This document shows, piece by piece, positions 54,543 to 64,000 of a stretch of DNA of 64,000 nt (the first letter of the stretch is position 1; each line of letters starts with the position of its first letter). The stretch is from the NCBI RefSeq assembly GCF_014645355.1, contig NZ_BMLS01000001.1, positions 1,054,001-1,118,000 on the forward strand, written 5' to 3'. The notes below the pieces were generated by a model. It saw only the letters and a program-made list of their open reading frames with translations, made no database searches and was not told the DNA's origin. This DNA comes from Bowmanella pacifica. GTDB lineage: Bacteria > Pseudomonadota > Gammaproteobacteria > Enterobacterales > Alteromonadaceae. A program made the position numbers and the translations under genes.

Positions 54543-55301
54543 ATGAACCAGCAATCCGATTCCAATCAAACGCATTTCGGCTATAAGACGGTCGACAAGG
54601 ACAACAAGGCCTCAATGGTGGCGGGAGTATTCCACTCTGTTGCGGCTAAATATGATTTGATGAATGACCTGCTATCCATGGGTATTCATCGCATCTGGAA
54701 GCGCTTCACCATTGATTGCAGTGGCGTTCGCGCTGGTCACAGGGTGTTGGATTTAGCTGGTGGCACTGGCGATTTAGCGGCCAAGTTTTCCCGCTTGGTG
54801 GGAGAAAAAGGTCAGGTAGTGCTGGCCGATATCAACGATTCCATGCTCAAGGTTGGTCGCGATAAATTGCGTGACAAAGGCATAGTCGGCAATGTCGACT
54901 ATGTGCAGGCTAACGCCGAATGCCTGCCTTTTCCAGACAATCATTTTGACCTGATTACCATAGCCTTTGGTCTGCGTAACGTAACCGACAAAGACAAAGC
55001 CCTGGCATCTATGTTCAGGGTGCTGAAGCCCGGCGGCCGTTTGCTGGTGCTGGAGTTTTCCAAACCAGAGATAGAGGCGTTGAGTAAGGCCTACGATCTG
55101 TATTCTTTCCATGTGTTGCCCAAAGTGGGCCAACTGGTAGTAGGGGATGCCGAAAGCTATAAGTACCTGGCAGAGTCCATTCGCATGCACCCCGATCAGG
55201 ACACCCTGAAAGGTATGATGGAAGAGGTTGGCTTTGAACAAGTCACTTACCACAACCTGACCGGTGGCATTGTCGCCCTGCATCGGGGATTTAAATTCTG
55301 A
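54543..55301 (+). CDS. ubiE: Ubiquinone/menaquinone C-methyltransferase UbiE
   Basis: This SAM-dependent methyltransferase acts in ubiquinone and menaquinone synthesis. The 252-residue protein has [19 protein letters not shown] near the start, the SAM-binding motif [12 protein letters not shown] and the family segment [17 protein letters not shown]. The length and motifs are typical. It is the first gene of ubiEJB; its stop overlaps the ubiJ ATG by one base. Confidence 0.97.
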   Translation: MNQQSDSNQTHFGYKTVDKDNKASMVAGVFHSVAAKYDLMNDLLSMGIHRIWKRFTIDCSGVRAGHRVLDLAGGTGDLAAKFSRLVGEKGQVVLADINDSMLKVGRDKLRDKGIVGNVDYVQANAECLPFPDNHFDLITIAFGLRNVTDKDKALASMFRVLKPGGRLLVLEFSKPEIEALSKAYDLYSFHVLPKVGQLVVGDAESYKYLAESIRMHPDQDTLKGMMEEVGFEQVTYHNLTGGIVALHRGFKF

Positions 55302-55918
55302 TGCCCATGCCGCAGTTACTGGCCGGGGCCTTGGAGCTCGCCCTGAATAAAGTACTGGCGCTGGATCCACGCAGCCAGCTGCGTTTGGCCGCACTTGATG
55401 GCAAACGCATGCGTATCAAGCTTCAGGAGCTACCCTGGCCACTGACCTTTGCATTTTCATCACGCATTGATGTGCTGATGGATGAAGAGCAACAGGTAGA
55501 CTGCGAGATGGCGCTGTCACTGTCACTGTCACATATAAATGAAATGCAAGATCCCGCCAATATCAGCGCCCTTATTCAGGATAAAAAGCTCAGCCTCAAC
55601 GGTGATATGCATACCGCGCAAAGCTTTTCCGCCCTGATGAAAGAGCTGGATATAGATTGGGAAGAGCATTTGTCCCGTTATACCGGCGATGTCTTTGCCC
55701 ATGAGTCGGTGCGTCTGTTGAAAAACCTGCACCAGCGAGCCAAAGGTCATTTTCAGCAGTTGGGGCAGATCATCAAAGACGGTGCTTTGCAGGAAAAGCA
55801 GCTTGCAGCGCATCCACTTGCGGTTGAAGACTTCAGCCAGGCGGTAAACCAACTCAGGGCCGATACCGCCCGCTTTGAAGCAAGACTTAATCAGCTAGAA
55901 CAAAAGGCAAAGAGATAG
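55301..55918 (+). CDS. ubiJ: Ubiquinone biosynthesis accessory factor UbiJ
   Basis: The 205-residue protein has an SCP2 lipid-binding domain (about 15-115) and a C-terminal coiled region ([24 protein letters not shown]). UbiJ binds hydrophobic ubiquinone intermediates and helps assemble the Ubi complex with UbiK. Its position between ubiE and ubiB, with one-base overlaps on both sides, confirms the call. Confidence 0.93.
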   Translation: MPMPQLLAGALELALNKVLALDPRSQLRLAALDGKRMRIKLQELPWPLTFAFSSRIDVLMDEEQQVDCEMALSLSLSHINEMQDPANISALIQDKKLSLNGDMHTAQSFSALMKELDIDWEEHLSRYTGDVFAHESVRLLKNLHQRAKGHFQQLGQIIKDGALQEKQLAAHPLAVEDFSQAVNQLRADTARFEARLNQLEQKAKR

Positions 55919-57543
55919 TGCGCCTGACTCGCCTGTACACGATTCAAAAAACCTTATTGCAACATGGTCTGGATGAGCTGATCCCAGCCAAATGGCTGCC
56001 CTGGTACGCCAGGTTAGCCCGCAGCAGTGCTTTTTGGCTGAAAAACCAATACCCGGACAAGAACCGCGGCGAGCGCATTCGTCTGGCGCTGCAGTCCCTT
56101 GGCCCGGTGTTTATCAAATTCGGCCAGATGCTCTCTACCAGGCGTGACCTGCTGCCACCTGATATCGCCAATGAACTCACACTGCTGCAGGATAAGGTCC
56201 CCCCTTTTGACAGTGAGCGCGCACAGGACACCATCCGCAAAGCGCTGGGCGTAAATAGCCTGGATGAACTGTTCGAGCAGTTCGATCCTAAACCGCTGGC
56301 ATCTGCTTCTATTGCCCAGGTACATACCGCCCTGCTAAAGCCCGACGGACAACGAGTTGTCGTTAAGGTTATTCGCCCGGATATTGAGAATACCATTCAC
56401 GCCGATATCGAGCTGATGCAAACCCTGGCGCTGGCGGTACAGAAGTGGCTGCCAGACGGTAAGCGCCTGCGACCAGTAGAAGTAGTCAAAGAATACGAGC
56501 GCACAATTCTCGATGAATTGGATCTGTTGTTAGAGGCCTCCAACGGCATTCAACTTAGACGTAATTTTGAAGACTCTGATTCACTCTATATCCCGCATAT
56601 CTACAGCGATCATTGCCGCAAGAATGTAATGGTGATGGAACGTATTCAGGGTATCCCGGTTGCAGATGTGGATGCGCTGATGGCGCAGGGCACCAATATG
56701 CAAAAACTGGCCGAACGCGGTGTAGAAGTATTCTTTACCCAAGTGTTCCGCGACAGCTTTTTCCACGCCGATATGCACCCCGGCAATATTTTTGTCAGTA
56801 CCGAGAATCCACAGAACCCTAAATACATTGGCATTGATTTCGGCATAGTCGGTACCTTAAATCGCGAGGATAAACGCTATCTGGCAGAGAACTTTGTGGC
56901 GTTTTTTAACCGCGACTATCGCAAGGTAGCGGAGCTGCATGTGGACTCGGGTTGGGTGCCAGCAGACACCAATATCGATGAATTTGAGGTGGCGGTACGC
57001 ACGGTATGTGAGCCCATCTTTCAAAAACCCCTGGCGGAAATCAGCTTTGGCATAGTCTTGCTACAACTGTTTAATACCGCGCGACGCTTTAATATGCAGG
57101 TGCAACCACAGCTAGTGTTGTTGCAAAAAACCCTACTGTATATAGAAGGATTAGGCCGTCAGCTTTACCCGCAATTGGATCTGTGGAAGACCGCCAAGCC
57201 GTTTTTGGAGAACTGGATGAAAGAGCAGATAGGGCTGAAGGCCATGCTCAGTAAGGTCAAAGCCAATCTGCCGTACTGGTCAGAGAAAATGCCGGAAGTA
57301 CCGGATCTGCTGTTTGATACACTAAAACAGGTACGACAGTTACCCCAACAACAACAGCAATGGTTGGAAACCCTGCAACAACAACAGCATAAACAGCACC
57401 GCAGTCGCCGCTACCAATTACTCGGTGCAACACTGGTAATTGTGGCCGTATTACTCCCCCTGTATCCCATCAGCCATGCCTATGCTGCAGGGGTTGGTAT
57501 TGCCGGCGGGCTATGCTGGCTGCGATCCTGGCTGATTCGCTAA
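55918..57543 (+). CDS. ubiB: Ubiquinone biosynthesis protein kinase-like UbiB
   Basis: The 541-residue ADCK-family protein has the KFGQ motif ([20 protein letters not shown]), the alanine-rich loop with [16 protein letters not shown] and [10 protein letters not shown] with IGIDFG. The C-terminus has two membrane helices ([18 protein letters not shown] and following). It is an ATPase needed for ubiquinone synthesis. The GTG start overlaps the ubiJ stop by one base. Confidence 0.96.
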   Translation: MRLTRLYTIQKTLLQHGLDELIPAKWLPWYARLARSSAFWLKNQYPDKNRGERIRLALQSLGPVFIKFGQMLSTRRDLLPPDIANELTLLQDKVPPFDSERAQDTIRKALGVNSLDELFEQFDPKPLASASIAQVHTALLKPDGQRVVVKVIRPDIENTIHADIELMQTLALAVQKWLPDGKRLRPVEVVKEYERTILDELDLLLEASNGIQLRRNFEDSDSLYIPHIYSDHCRKNVMVMERIQGIPVADVDALMAQGTNMQKLAERGVEVFFTQVFRDSFFHADMHPGNIFVSTENPQNPKYIGIDFGIVGTLNREDKRYLAENFVAFFNRDYRKVAELHVDSGWVPADTNIDEFEVAVRTVCEPIFQKPLAEISFGIVLLQLFNTARRFNMQVQPQLVLLQKTLLYIEGLGRQLYPQLDLWKTAKPFLENWMKEQIGLKAMLSKVKANLPYWSEKMPEVPDLLFDTLKQVRQLPQQQQQWLETLQQQQHKQHRSRRYQLLGATLVIVAVLLPLYPISHAYAAGVGIAGGLCWLRSWLIR

Positions 57544-57560
57544 TTTTATTTAATTTGCCA

Positions 57561-57593
57561 AAGTCTGTGGGGCATGAACTGGCCCACAGACTT
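57561..57593. terminator. Hairpin between ubiB and the convergent gene
   Basis: AAGTCTGTGGG and CCCACAGACTT form a perfect 11-bp stem with an 11-base loop. T runs are lacking on both sides, so it is a weak or rho-assisted terminator. Its right arm overlaps the stop codon of the minus-strand gene. Confidence 0.5.
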
Positions 57594-58545
57594 AACTGGA
57601 ATGGCCAAAATAGCCTTCGACTCTTAAGGCCAGACCATAAGAGACTTTAAAGTCCTCATCCCGACGCCACAATAAGAACGGCTCCACCTCAAAGAACAGC
57701 CATTTTCTTAACGCATTTTTACGCCAGCGGGTGCTGACCAGGTATTCTTCAATACGATAATTGGGGCGGGTTCCCCCCTCCAGATATAAGCCATAAATCA
57801 TGGCGGTTTTTTCATCCCACTGGCTGTATTTGTACCAACCGTGCTGCCAAATCCAGTCGTCCGTTTCATCCCGAAAATAAAAATGGTTGTCGAAACGAAA
57901 CAGATCATTGCCGGCCAGTTGATGTTCATACTGGGCCATCAGGTGACTGCCAAATCTGTCCTGGGTGTAGTAGTACACCGACGCTTCCAGGTTGACGTTG
58001 TTGATATCAGATAAACCGAAGGTCTTGCGAATTCGGGATTTCACATAAGGTTGCAGCTTACGCCCGACACCAATGCGGTGTGATATATTCATATCGCCAC
58101 TTTTCTTAGCCGTCCAGCGCAGCGCCATAGAGAACCGATTACGCCTGTCTATCGCATCATTACGGGCAGCTTTTACGCTGGCGGCATCTTCATCCTCATC
58201 GTAATCAGAAAAGATGAGATCGGTCTGATGCTTCATATTTGGCAAGCTCACCCTCACACGGAACCTGGTCTCAAACTCGTTTACAGCACGACTGCGCGGC
58301 TCCCACCCCAGACGAATACGAGCTTCACCGTGGGCTTTCTCGTTAAGTGGCATCGTTTCGTCAGCAAAAAATTCGTCAAACCACATGGCCGTGGCATCAA
58401 TGGAGTCAGAAACATTGAGCTGTAAGTCATCCAGCCAGGGGTTATCCACTGGTGGATTTTGCTGCTCTTCAGCCACTCCAGACATAGCCCAAAAGGCCAA
58501 AACCATGAAAATCCATGGACCCTTCAAAGCTGCTCCTTTTATCAA
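57592..58545 (-). CDS. Predicted secreted beta-barrel-like protein
   Basis: The 317-residue protein has a signal peptide (WIFMVLAFWAMSGVAE) and alternating-polarity strands rich in Tyr, Phe and Trp. Examples are LEASVYYYTQDRF, FRFDNHFYFRDETDD and FFEVEPFLLWRRDED; the C-terminal strand is ALRVEGYFG. This suggests an outer-membrane barrel of about 12 strands, but no family is recognised. It is divergent from tatA and alone. Confidence 0.7.
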   Translation of the reverse strand: MIKGAALKGPWIFMVLAFWAMSGVAEEQQNPPVDNPWLDDLQLNVSDSIDATAMWFDEFFADETMPLNEKAHGEARIRLGWEPRSRAVNEFETRFRVRVSLPNMKHQTDLIFSDYDEDEDAASVKAARNDAIDRRNRFSMALRWTAKKSGDMNISHRIGVGRKLQPYVKSRIRKTFGLSDINNVNLEASVYYYTQDRFGSHLMAQYEHQLAGNDLFRFDNHFYFRDETDDWIWQHGWYKYSQWDEKTAMIYGLYLEGGTRPNYRIEEYLVSTRWRKNALRKWLFFEVEPFLLWRRDEDFKVSYGLALRVEGYFGHSS

Positions 58546-58649
58546 CTCATTAACATAAGCATGACCACTATATACCTAAGGATCAAATCCAGTGACCTTT
58601 TGTCCAACCTACGTATAATAGCGGCAAATGTGTTAAACGGGAGTAAAGC

Positions 58650-58898
58650 ATGGGTGGCATTAGTATTTGGCAGTTATTGATTGTCTTCGCAATCATCGTA
58701 TTGCTATTCGGCACCAAGAAATTGCGTACCCTGGGCAGCGATCTGGGTTCAGCGGTCAAAGGGTTTAAGAAAGCAGTAACCGACGAAAAAGCTGATGAGC
58801 AATCAGCTGAGCAAGACGCCGATTTTCCTCAACAAAAGATGGAAAACAAGGCAGAAAGCCAGTCTGCACCTCAAGCTGACAAACAACAGCAAAAATAA
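58650..58898 (+). CDS. tatA: Sec-independent protein translocase subunit TatA
   Basis: The 82-residue protein has the TatA N-terminus ([20 protein letters not shown]), an FGTKKLR hinge and an amphipathic helix ([16 protein letters not shown]). The tail is acidic. It polymerises to form the Tat translocation pore for folded proteins. It is the first gene of tatABC and precedes tatB by 2 bases. Confidence 0.96.
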   Translation: MGGISIWQLLIVFAIIVLLFGTKKLRTLGSDLGSAVKGFKKAVTDEKADEQSAEQDADFPQQKMENKAESQSAPQADKQQQK

Positions 58899-58900
58899 TC

Positions 58901-59200
58901 ATGTTCGATATCGGCTTTTGGGAATTATTGGTTATTGGCGTAGTCGCCCTGTTGGTGTTGGGCCCTGAACGTTTGCCTGGTGCTATTCGTTCTGCCAGTC
59001 GCACCATATCTGGCGTTCGTTCCATGGCCAGCAATTTCAAGCAGGAAGTAGAACAGCAGCTCAAAATGCAGGAGCTGCATGACAACCTGAAAAAAGCCGA
59101 GCAAAAGAGTCTTAAAGATCTTTCGCCCGAACTACAGGAATCGGTAGATACATTGCGTGAAGCAGCCGATTCGGTACAAAAACCTTATAAAAAAGAATAG
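58901..59200 (+). CDS. tatB: Sec-independent protein translocase subunit TatB
   Basis: The 99-residue protein has [20 protein letters not shown], the PERLP motif of TatB and an amphipathic helix, followed by a Lys/Glu-rich tail. It is shorter than E. coli TatB (171 residues) but has the conserved core. With TatC it recognises twin-arginine signal peptides. It directly abuts tatC. Confidence 0.95.
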   Translation: MFDIGFWELLVIGVVALLVLGPERLPGAIRSASRTISGVRSMASNFKQEVEQQLKMQELHDNLKKAEQKSLKDLSPELQESVDTLREAADSVQKPYKKE

Positions 59201-59944
59201 ATGTCTGACTCGCAAACCCTATTCAGCCATTTAGTGGAGCTACGCGGTCGGCTGTTAAAGGCCCTGCTGGCGGTACTTTTGGTATTTATCTGCCTGGCGT
59301 ATTTTGCTCAGGATCTTTACCACCTATTGGCCACGCCACTGCTGAAGGTCATGCCAACCGGTGCGCAAATGATTGCAACCGATGTCGCATCCCCGTTCTT
59401 CGCGCCCTTTAAGCTGACCATGGTGCTGTCGTTTTTTATTGCCATCCCCGTGGTGCTTTATCAGGCTTGGGGATTTATCGCTCCTGGGCTATATCGCAAT
59501 GAAAAACGTCTGATTGCTCCCTTACTGGTATGCAGCACTTTGTTGTTTTACGGTGGTATTGCCTTTGCTTATTACGTTGTGTTCCCGCTGGCCTTCGCGT
59601 TTTTTACCAGCGTGGCCCCCGAAGGGGTAACCATCAGTACTGACATCAACAGTTATTTAGACTTTGTTCTTAAGTTGTTTTTTGCCTTTGGCATGTCATT
59701 TCAGATCCCCGTCGCTATTATTTTGATGTGCTGGACAGGAATGACGACACCGGCCGCCTTGCGACAAAAGCGCCCTTATGTGATTGTTGGCGTGTTTATC
59801 GTTGGTATGCTGCTTACCCCACCCGATATCATTTCGCAGACCTTGCTGGCTGTGCCCATGTGGCTGCTGTTTGAAGTCGGCCTGCTGGCAGGTTCGCTGT
59901 ATTATCGACCCGACCAAGAAACGGAACATCAGGATTCGCCATGA
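59201..59944 (+). CDS. tatC: Sec-independent protein translocase subunit TatC
   Basis: The 247-residue inner-membrane protein has six helices, and the N-terminus [14 protein letters not shown] is conserved. It contains [20 protein letters not shown] and the conserved [11 protein letters not shown] segment. TatC is the signal-peptide receptor. Its ATG follows the tatB stop directly, and its stop overlaps the next gene as ATGA. Confidence 0.96.
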   Translation: MSDSQTLFSHLVELRGRLLKALLAVLLVFICLAYFAQDLYHLLATPLLKVMPTGAQMIATDVASPFFAPFKLTMVLSFFIAIPVVLYQAWGFIAPGLYRNEKRLIAPLLVCSTLLFYGGIAFAYYVVFPLAFAFFTSVAPEGVTISTDINSYLDFVLKLFFAFGMSFQIPVAIILMCWTGMTTPAALRQKRPYVIVGVFIVGMLLTPPDIISQTLLAVPMWLLFEVGLLAGSLYYRPDQETEHQDSP

Positions 59945-60477
59945 AAATAACAAAACTAATCATTGCGCTGCCACTTTGTTTGACTGTGATGAGCGGACAA
60001 GCACAAACCCTGGCATCGGCCATCCAATCTTGCGCTCAGGAAAAAGACAGCCTGAAAAGACTGGTCTGCTATGACAAAGTAGCCAAAGAAACCAATCAGT
60101 ATAAAGATGGGGATACTGCATTTGCGCCAGCGTCAACCACGCCCCAGGTCAACCGCAAGGCAACAGCACCGGCATTAGTAAAGGCCGAACAGCATGCCGC
60201 GCCGGTAGTGGATGCCGAGCAGAACTTCGGTTTAGATGAGAGAAAGCGCCCTGAAAATGAAACCGATAAGATTCTGGTTTCGATACAAAACAAGGACAAG
60301 GACCCCCATGGCAAGTGGGTATTGACCATGACTAATGGCCAGATTTGGAAGCAGTCAGACTCAGGAAGCTACCGCTTACCCGATGCCCAGCTTTATATCG
60401 AGCGCGGTGTGCTCGGATCATTTTTCCTAGGTGCAGAAGGTATGAACCGCAAGATCAGGGTCAAGCGCATTAAATAA
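59941..60477 (+). CDS. Periplasmic protein of unknown function in the tat operon
   Basis: The 178-residue protein has a signal peptide ([21 protein letters not shown]) and a Cys pair motif [15 protein letters not shown], as in VasI-like or helix-rich small periplasmic proteins. The C-terminal part ([19 protein letters not shown]) forms a short beta domain. It overlaps the tatC stop by four bases and lies 2 bases before tatD. A link to Tat function is suggested only by context. Confidence 0.7.
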   Translation: MKITKLIIALPLCLTVMSGQAQTLASAIQSCAQEKDSLKRLVCYDKVAKETNQYKDGDTAFAPASTTPQVNRKATAPALVKAEQHAAPVVDAEQNFGLDERKRPENETDKILVSIQNKDKDPHGKWVLTMTNGQIWKQSDSGSYRLPDAQLYIERGVLGSFFLGAEGMNRKIRVKRIK

Positions 60478-60479
60478 AC

Positions 60480-61260
60480 ATGGCCTGGTTTGATATTGGC
60501 GTCAATCTCACCAACAGCAGGTTTAGTGAAGACCTGGATCTGGTGGTGGAACGCGCCAAAACAAACCAGGTTGACCTACTGCTGATAACCGGTACCGATG
60601 TAGAGGACAGCCGGGCGGCGTTGCAACTTGCCAAGCAATACCAGCAATACAGTACTGCCGGAGTACACCCGCATTATGCGGGTGCAGTTGAACCAGGCTA
60701 CCTGGAGGAACTGCGCCAGCTTGCCAGCCATGACAGGGTTCGTGCCCTTGGTGAATGTGGCCTGGACTTCAATCGAAATTTCTCCCCCAAAGAAGACCAA
60801 TTAAGGGTATTTGAACAACAGCTAGAATTGGCCGTTGAATTGCAAAAGCCCGTGTTTTTGCATGAGCGAGATGCATTTCCCGAACAGATACAGCTGCTAA
60901 AGCAATACCGTGCACAACTCCCGGGGGGCGTAGCTCACTGCTTTACCGGGAATAGACTGCAAATGGAAGCTTATCTGGAGCTGGACTTACATATCGGCAT
61001 TACCGGCTGGCTGTGTGACGAGCGACGGGCTCAGCCCTTGCGAGAGGCGGTATCGGTGTTACCCCCTGAGCGCGTGCTATTGGAAACAGACGCTCCCTAC
61101 CTGGCGCCTCGCCATGTTCGTCCCAGAATTGAACGCTGCGAGCCTTGCCATTTACCTATTGTGGCCGAACAGTTGGCAACGCTGATGGAACTGCCGCTGG
61201 CAGCCCTGGCCAAGCACAGTCTGGCCAACAGCCTTGCGCTATTCGGGCTGGAGCAAACGC

Positions 61261-61274
<14 letters not shown>
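60480..61274 (+). CDS. tatD: TatD family metal-dependent nuclease
   Basis: The 264-residue TIM-barrel protein has DIGVNLTNSRF at the start (the usual His ligand is replaced as in E. coli TatD), STAGVHPH, GECGLDF, FLHERDAF and LLETDAPYL. TatD has 3'-to-5' exonuclease activity on damaged DNA and is not needed for protein translocation. The stop overlaps the start of the diguanylate cyclase gene. Confidence 0.95.

Positions 61275-64000
<2,726 letters not shown>

Noticed and set aside
54543-55301. Possible aryl polyene head-group methyltransferase next to the cluster
   Set aside because: Its sequence and its ubiJ-ubiB partners identify it as UbiE. No separate methyltransferase gene for the pigment was found in the window.
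54774-55394. 206-codon minus-strand frame
   Set aside because: It lies antisense to ubiE and ubiJ, which carry conserved motifs.
57345-57395. CAA/CAG-rich stretch in ubiB that looked like a repeat
   Set aside because: It encodes a glutamine-rich linker before the C-terminal helices and is not a regular tandem repeat.

Overview
The window looks like the chromosome of a marine-type gammaproteobacterium of the Alteromonadales (Alteromonadaceae-like). This is inferred from gene content and order: psd/rsgA/orn, maoP followed by ilvIH, ubiE-ubiJ-ubiB, tatABC-tatD-hemB, an NhaD sodium antiporter, and the MesD/MesX methionine synthase pair. No phage, integron, intact insertion sequence or CRISPR array was seen. 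Both window ends cut genes: a YibQ-type deacetylase at the left and hemB at the right.

Bases 1-13,200 are mostly housekeeping: an SDR enzyme, a MerC-type protein behind a Zur-like box, GDPD, an EamA transporter, psd, a 5'-nucleotidase lipoprotein, rsgA, orn, two identical tRNA-Gly(GCC) genes, a DUF4442 protein, nhaD, maoP and ilvIH. Bases 13,200-22,100 hold a chemoreceptor, a DUF2252/PhoD-like overlapping pair, and a minus-strand run of DUF6249-like membrane protein, ECF sigma factor, putative anti-sigma and serine hydrolase. Bases 22,100-34,900 hold mesD-mesX with a divergent metR-like regulator, small enzymes, a CsgG/DUF4810/DUF799 lipoprotein operon, gorA, an Hsp20 gene with a sigma-32-like promoter, prlC, a 3-methyladenine glycosylase and an orphan lipoprotein.

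The centrepiece, about 35,000-54,300, is an aryl polyene (APE) gene cluster. Nearly every gene overlaps or abuts the next on the minus strand, from a small lipoprotein at 53,555 down to a terminator hairpin near 35,000. Its order matches the apeC-to-apeR order of the E. coli-type cluster. It differs in four ways: an aromatic ammonia-lyase is inserted; a flavin enzyme with a complete set of halogenase signature motifs is inserted; the glycosyltransferase and acyltransferase are separate genes; and three extra envelope genes (MipA/OmpV, a small periplasmic protein, a HEAT-repeat lipoprotein) follow apeR. A divergent phosphopantetheinyl transferase probably activates the two carrier proteins. Together these genes would make an aromatic starter, extend it into a polyene on carrier proteins, possibly halogenate it, attach it to a lipid and export it to the outer membrane.

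Bases 54,500-64,000 return to conserved genes: ubiEJB for ubiquinone, a divergent beta-barrel-like protein, tatABC, a small periplasmic protein, tatD, a 7TMR-DISM/GGDEF diguanylate cyclase and hemB.
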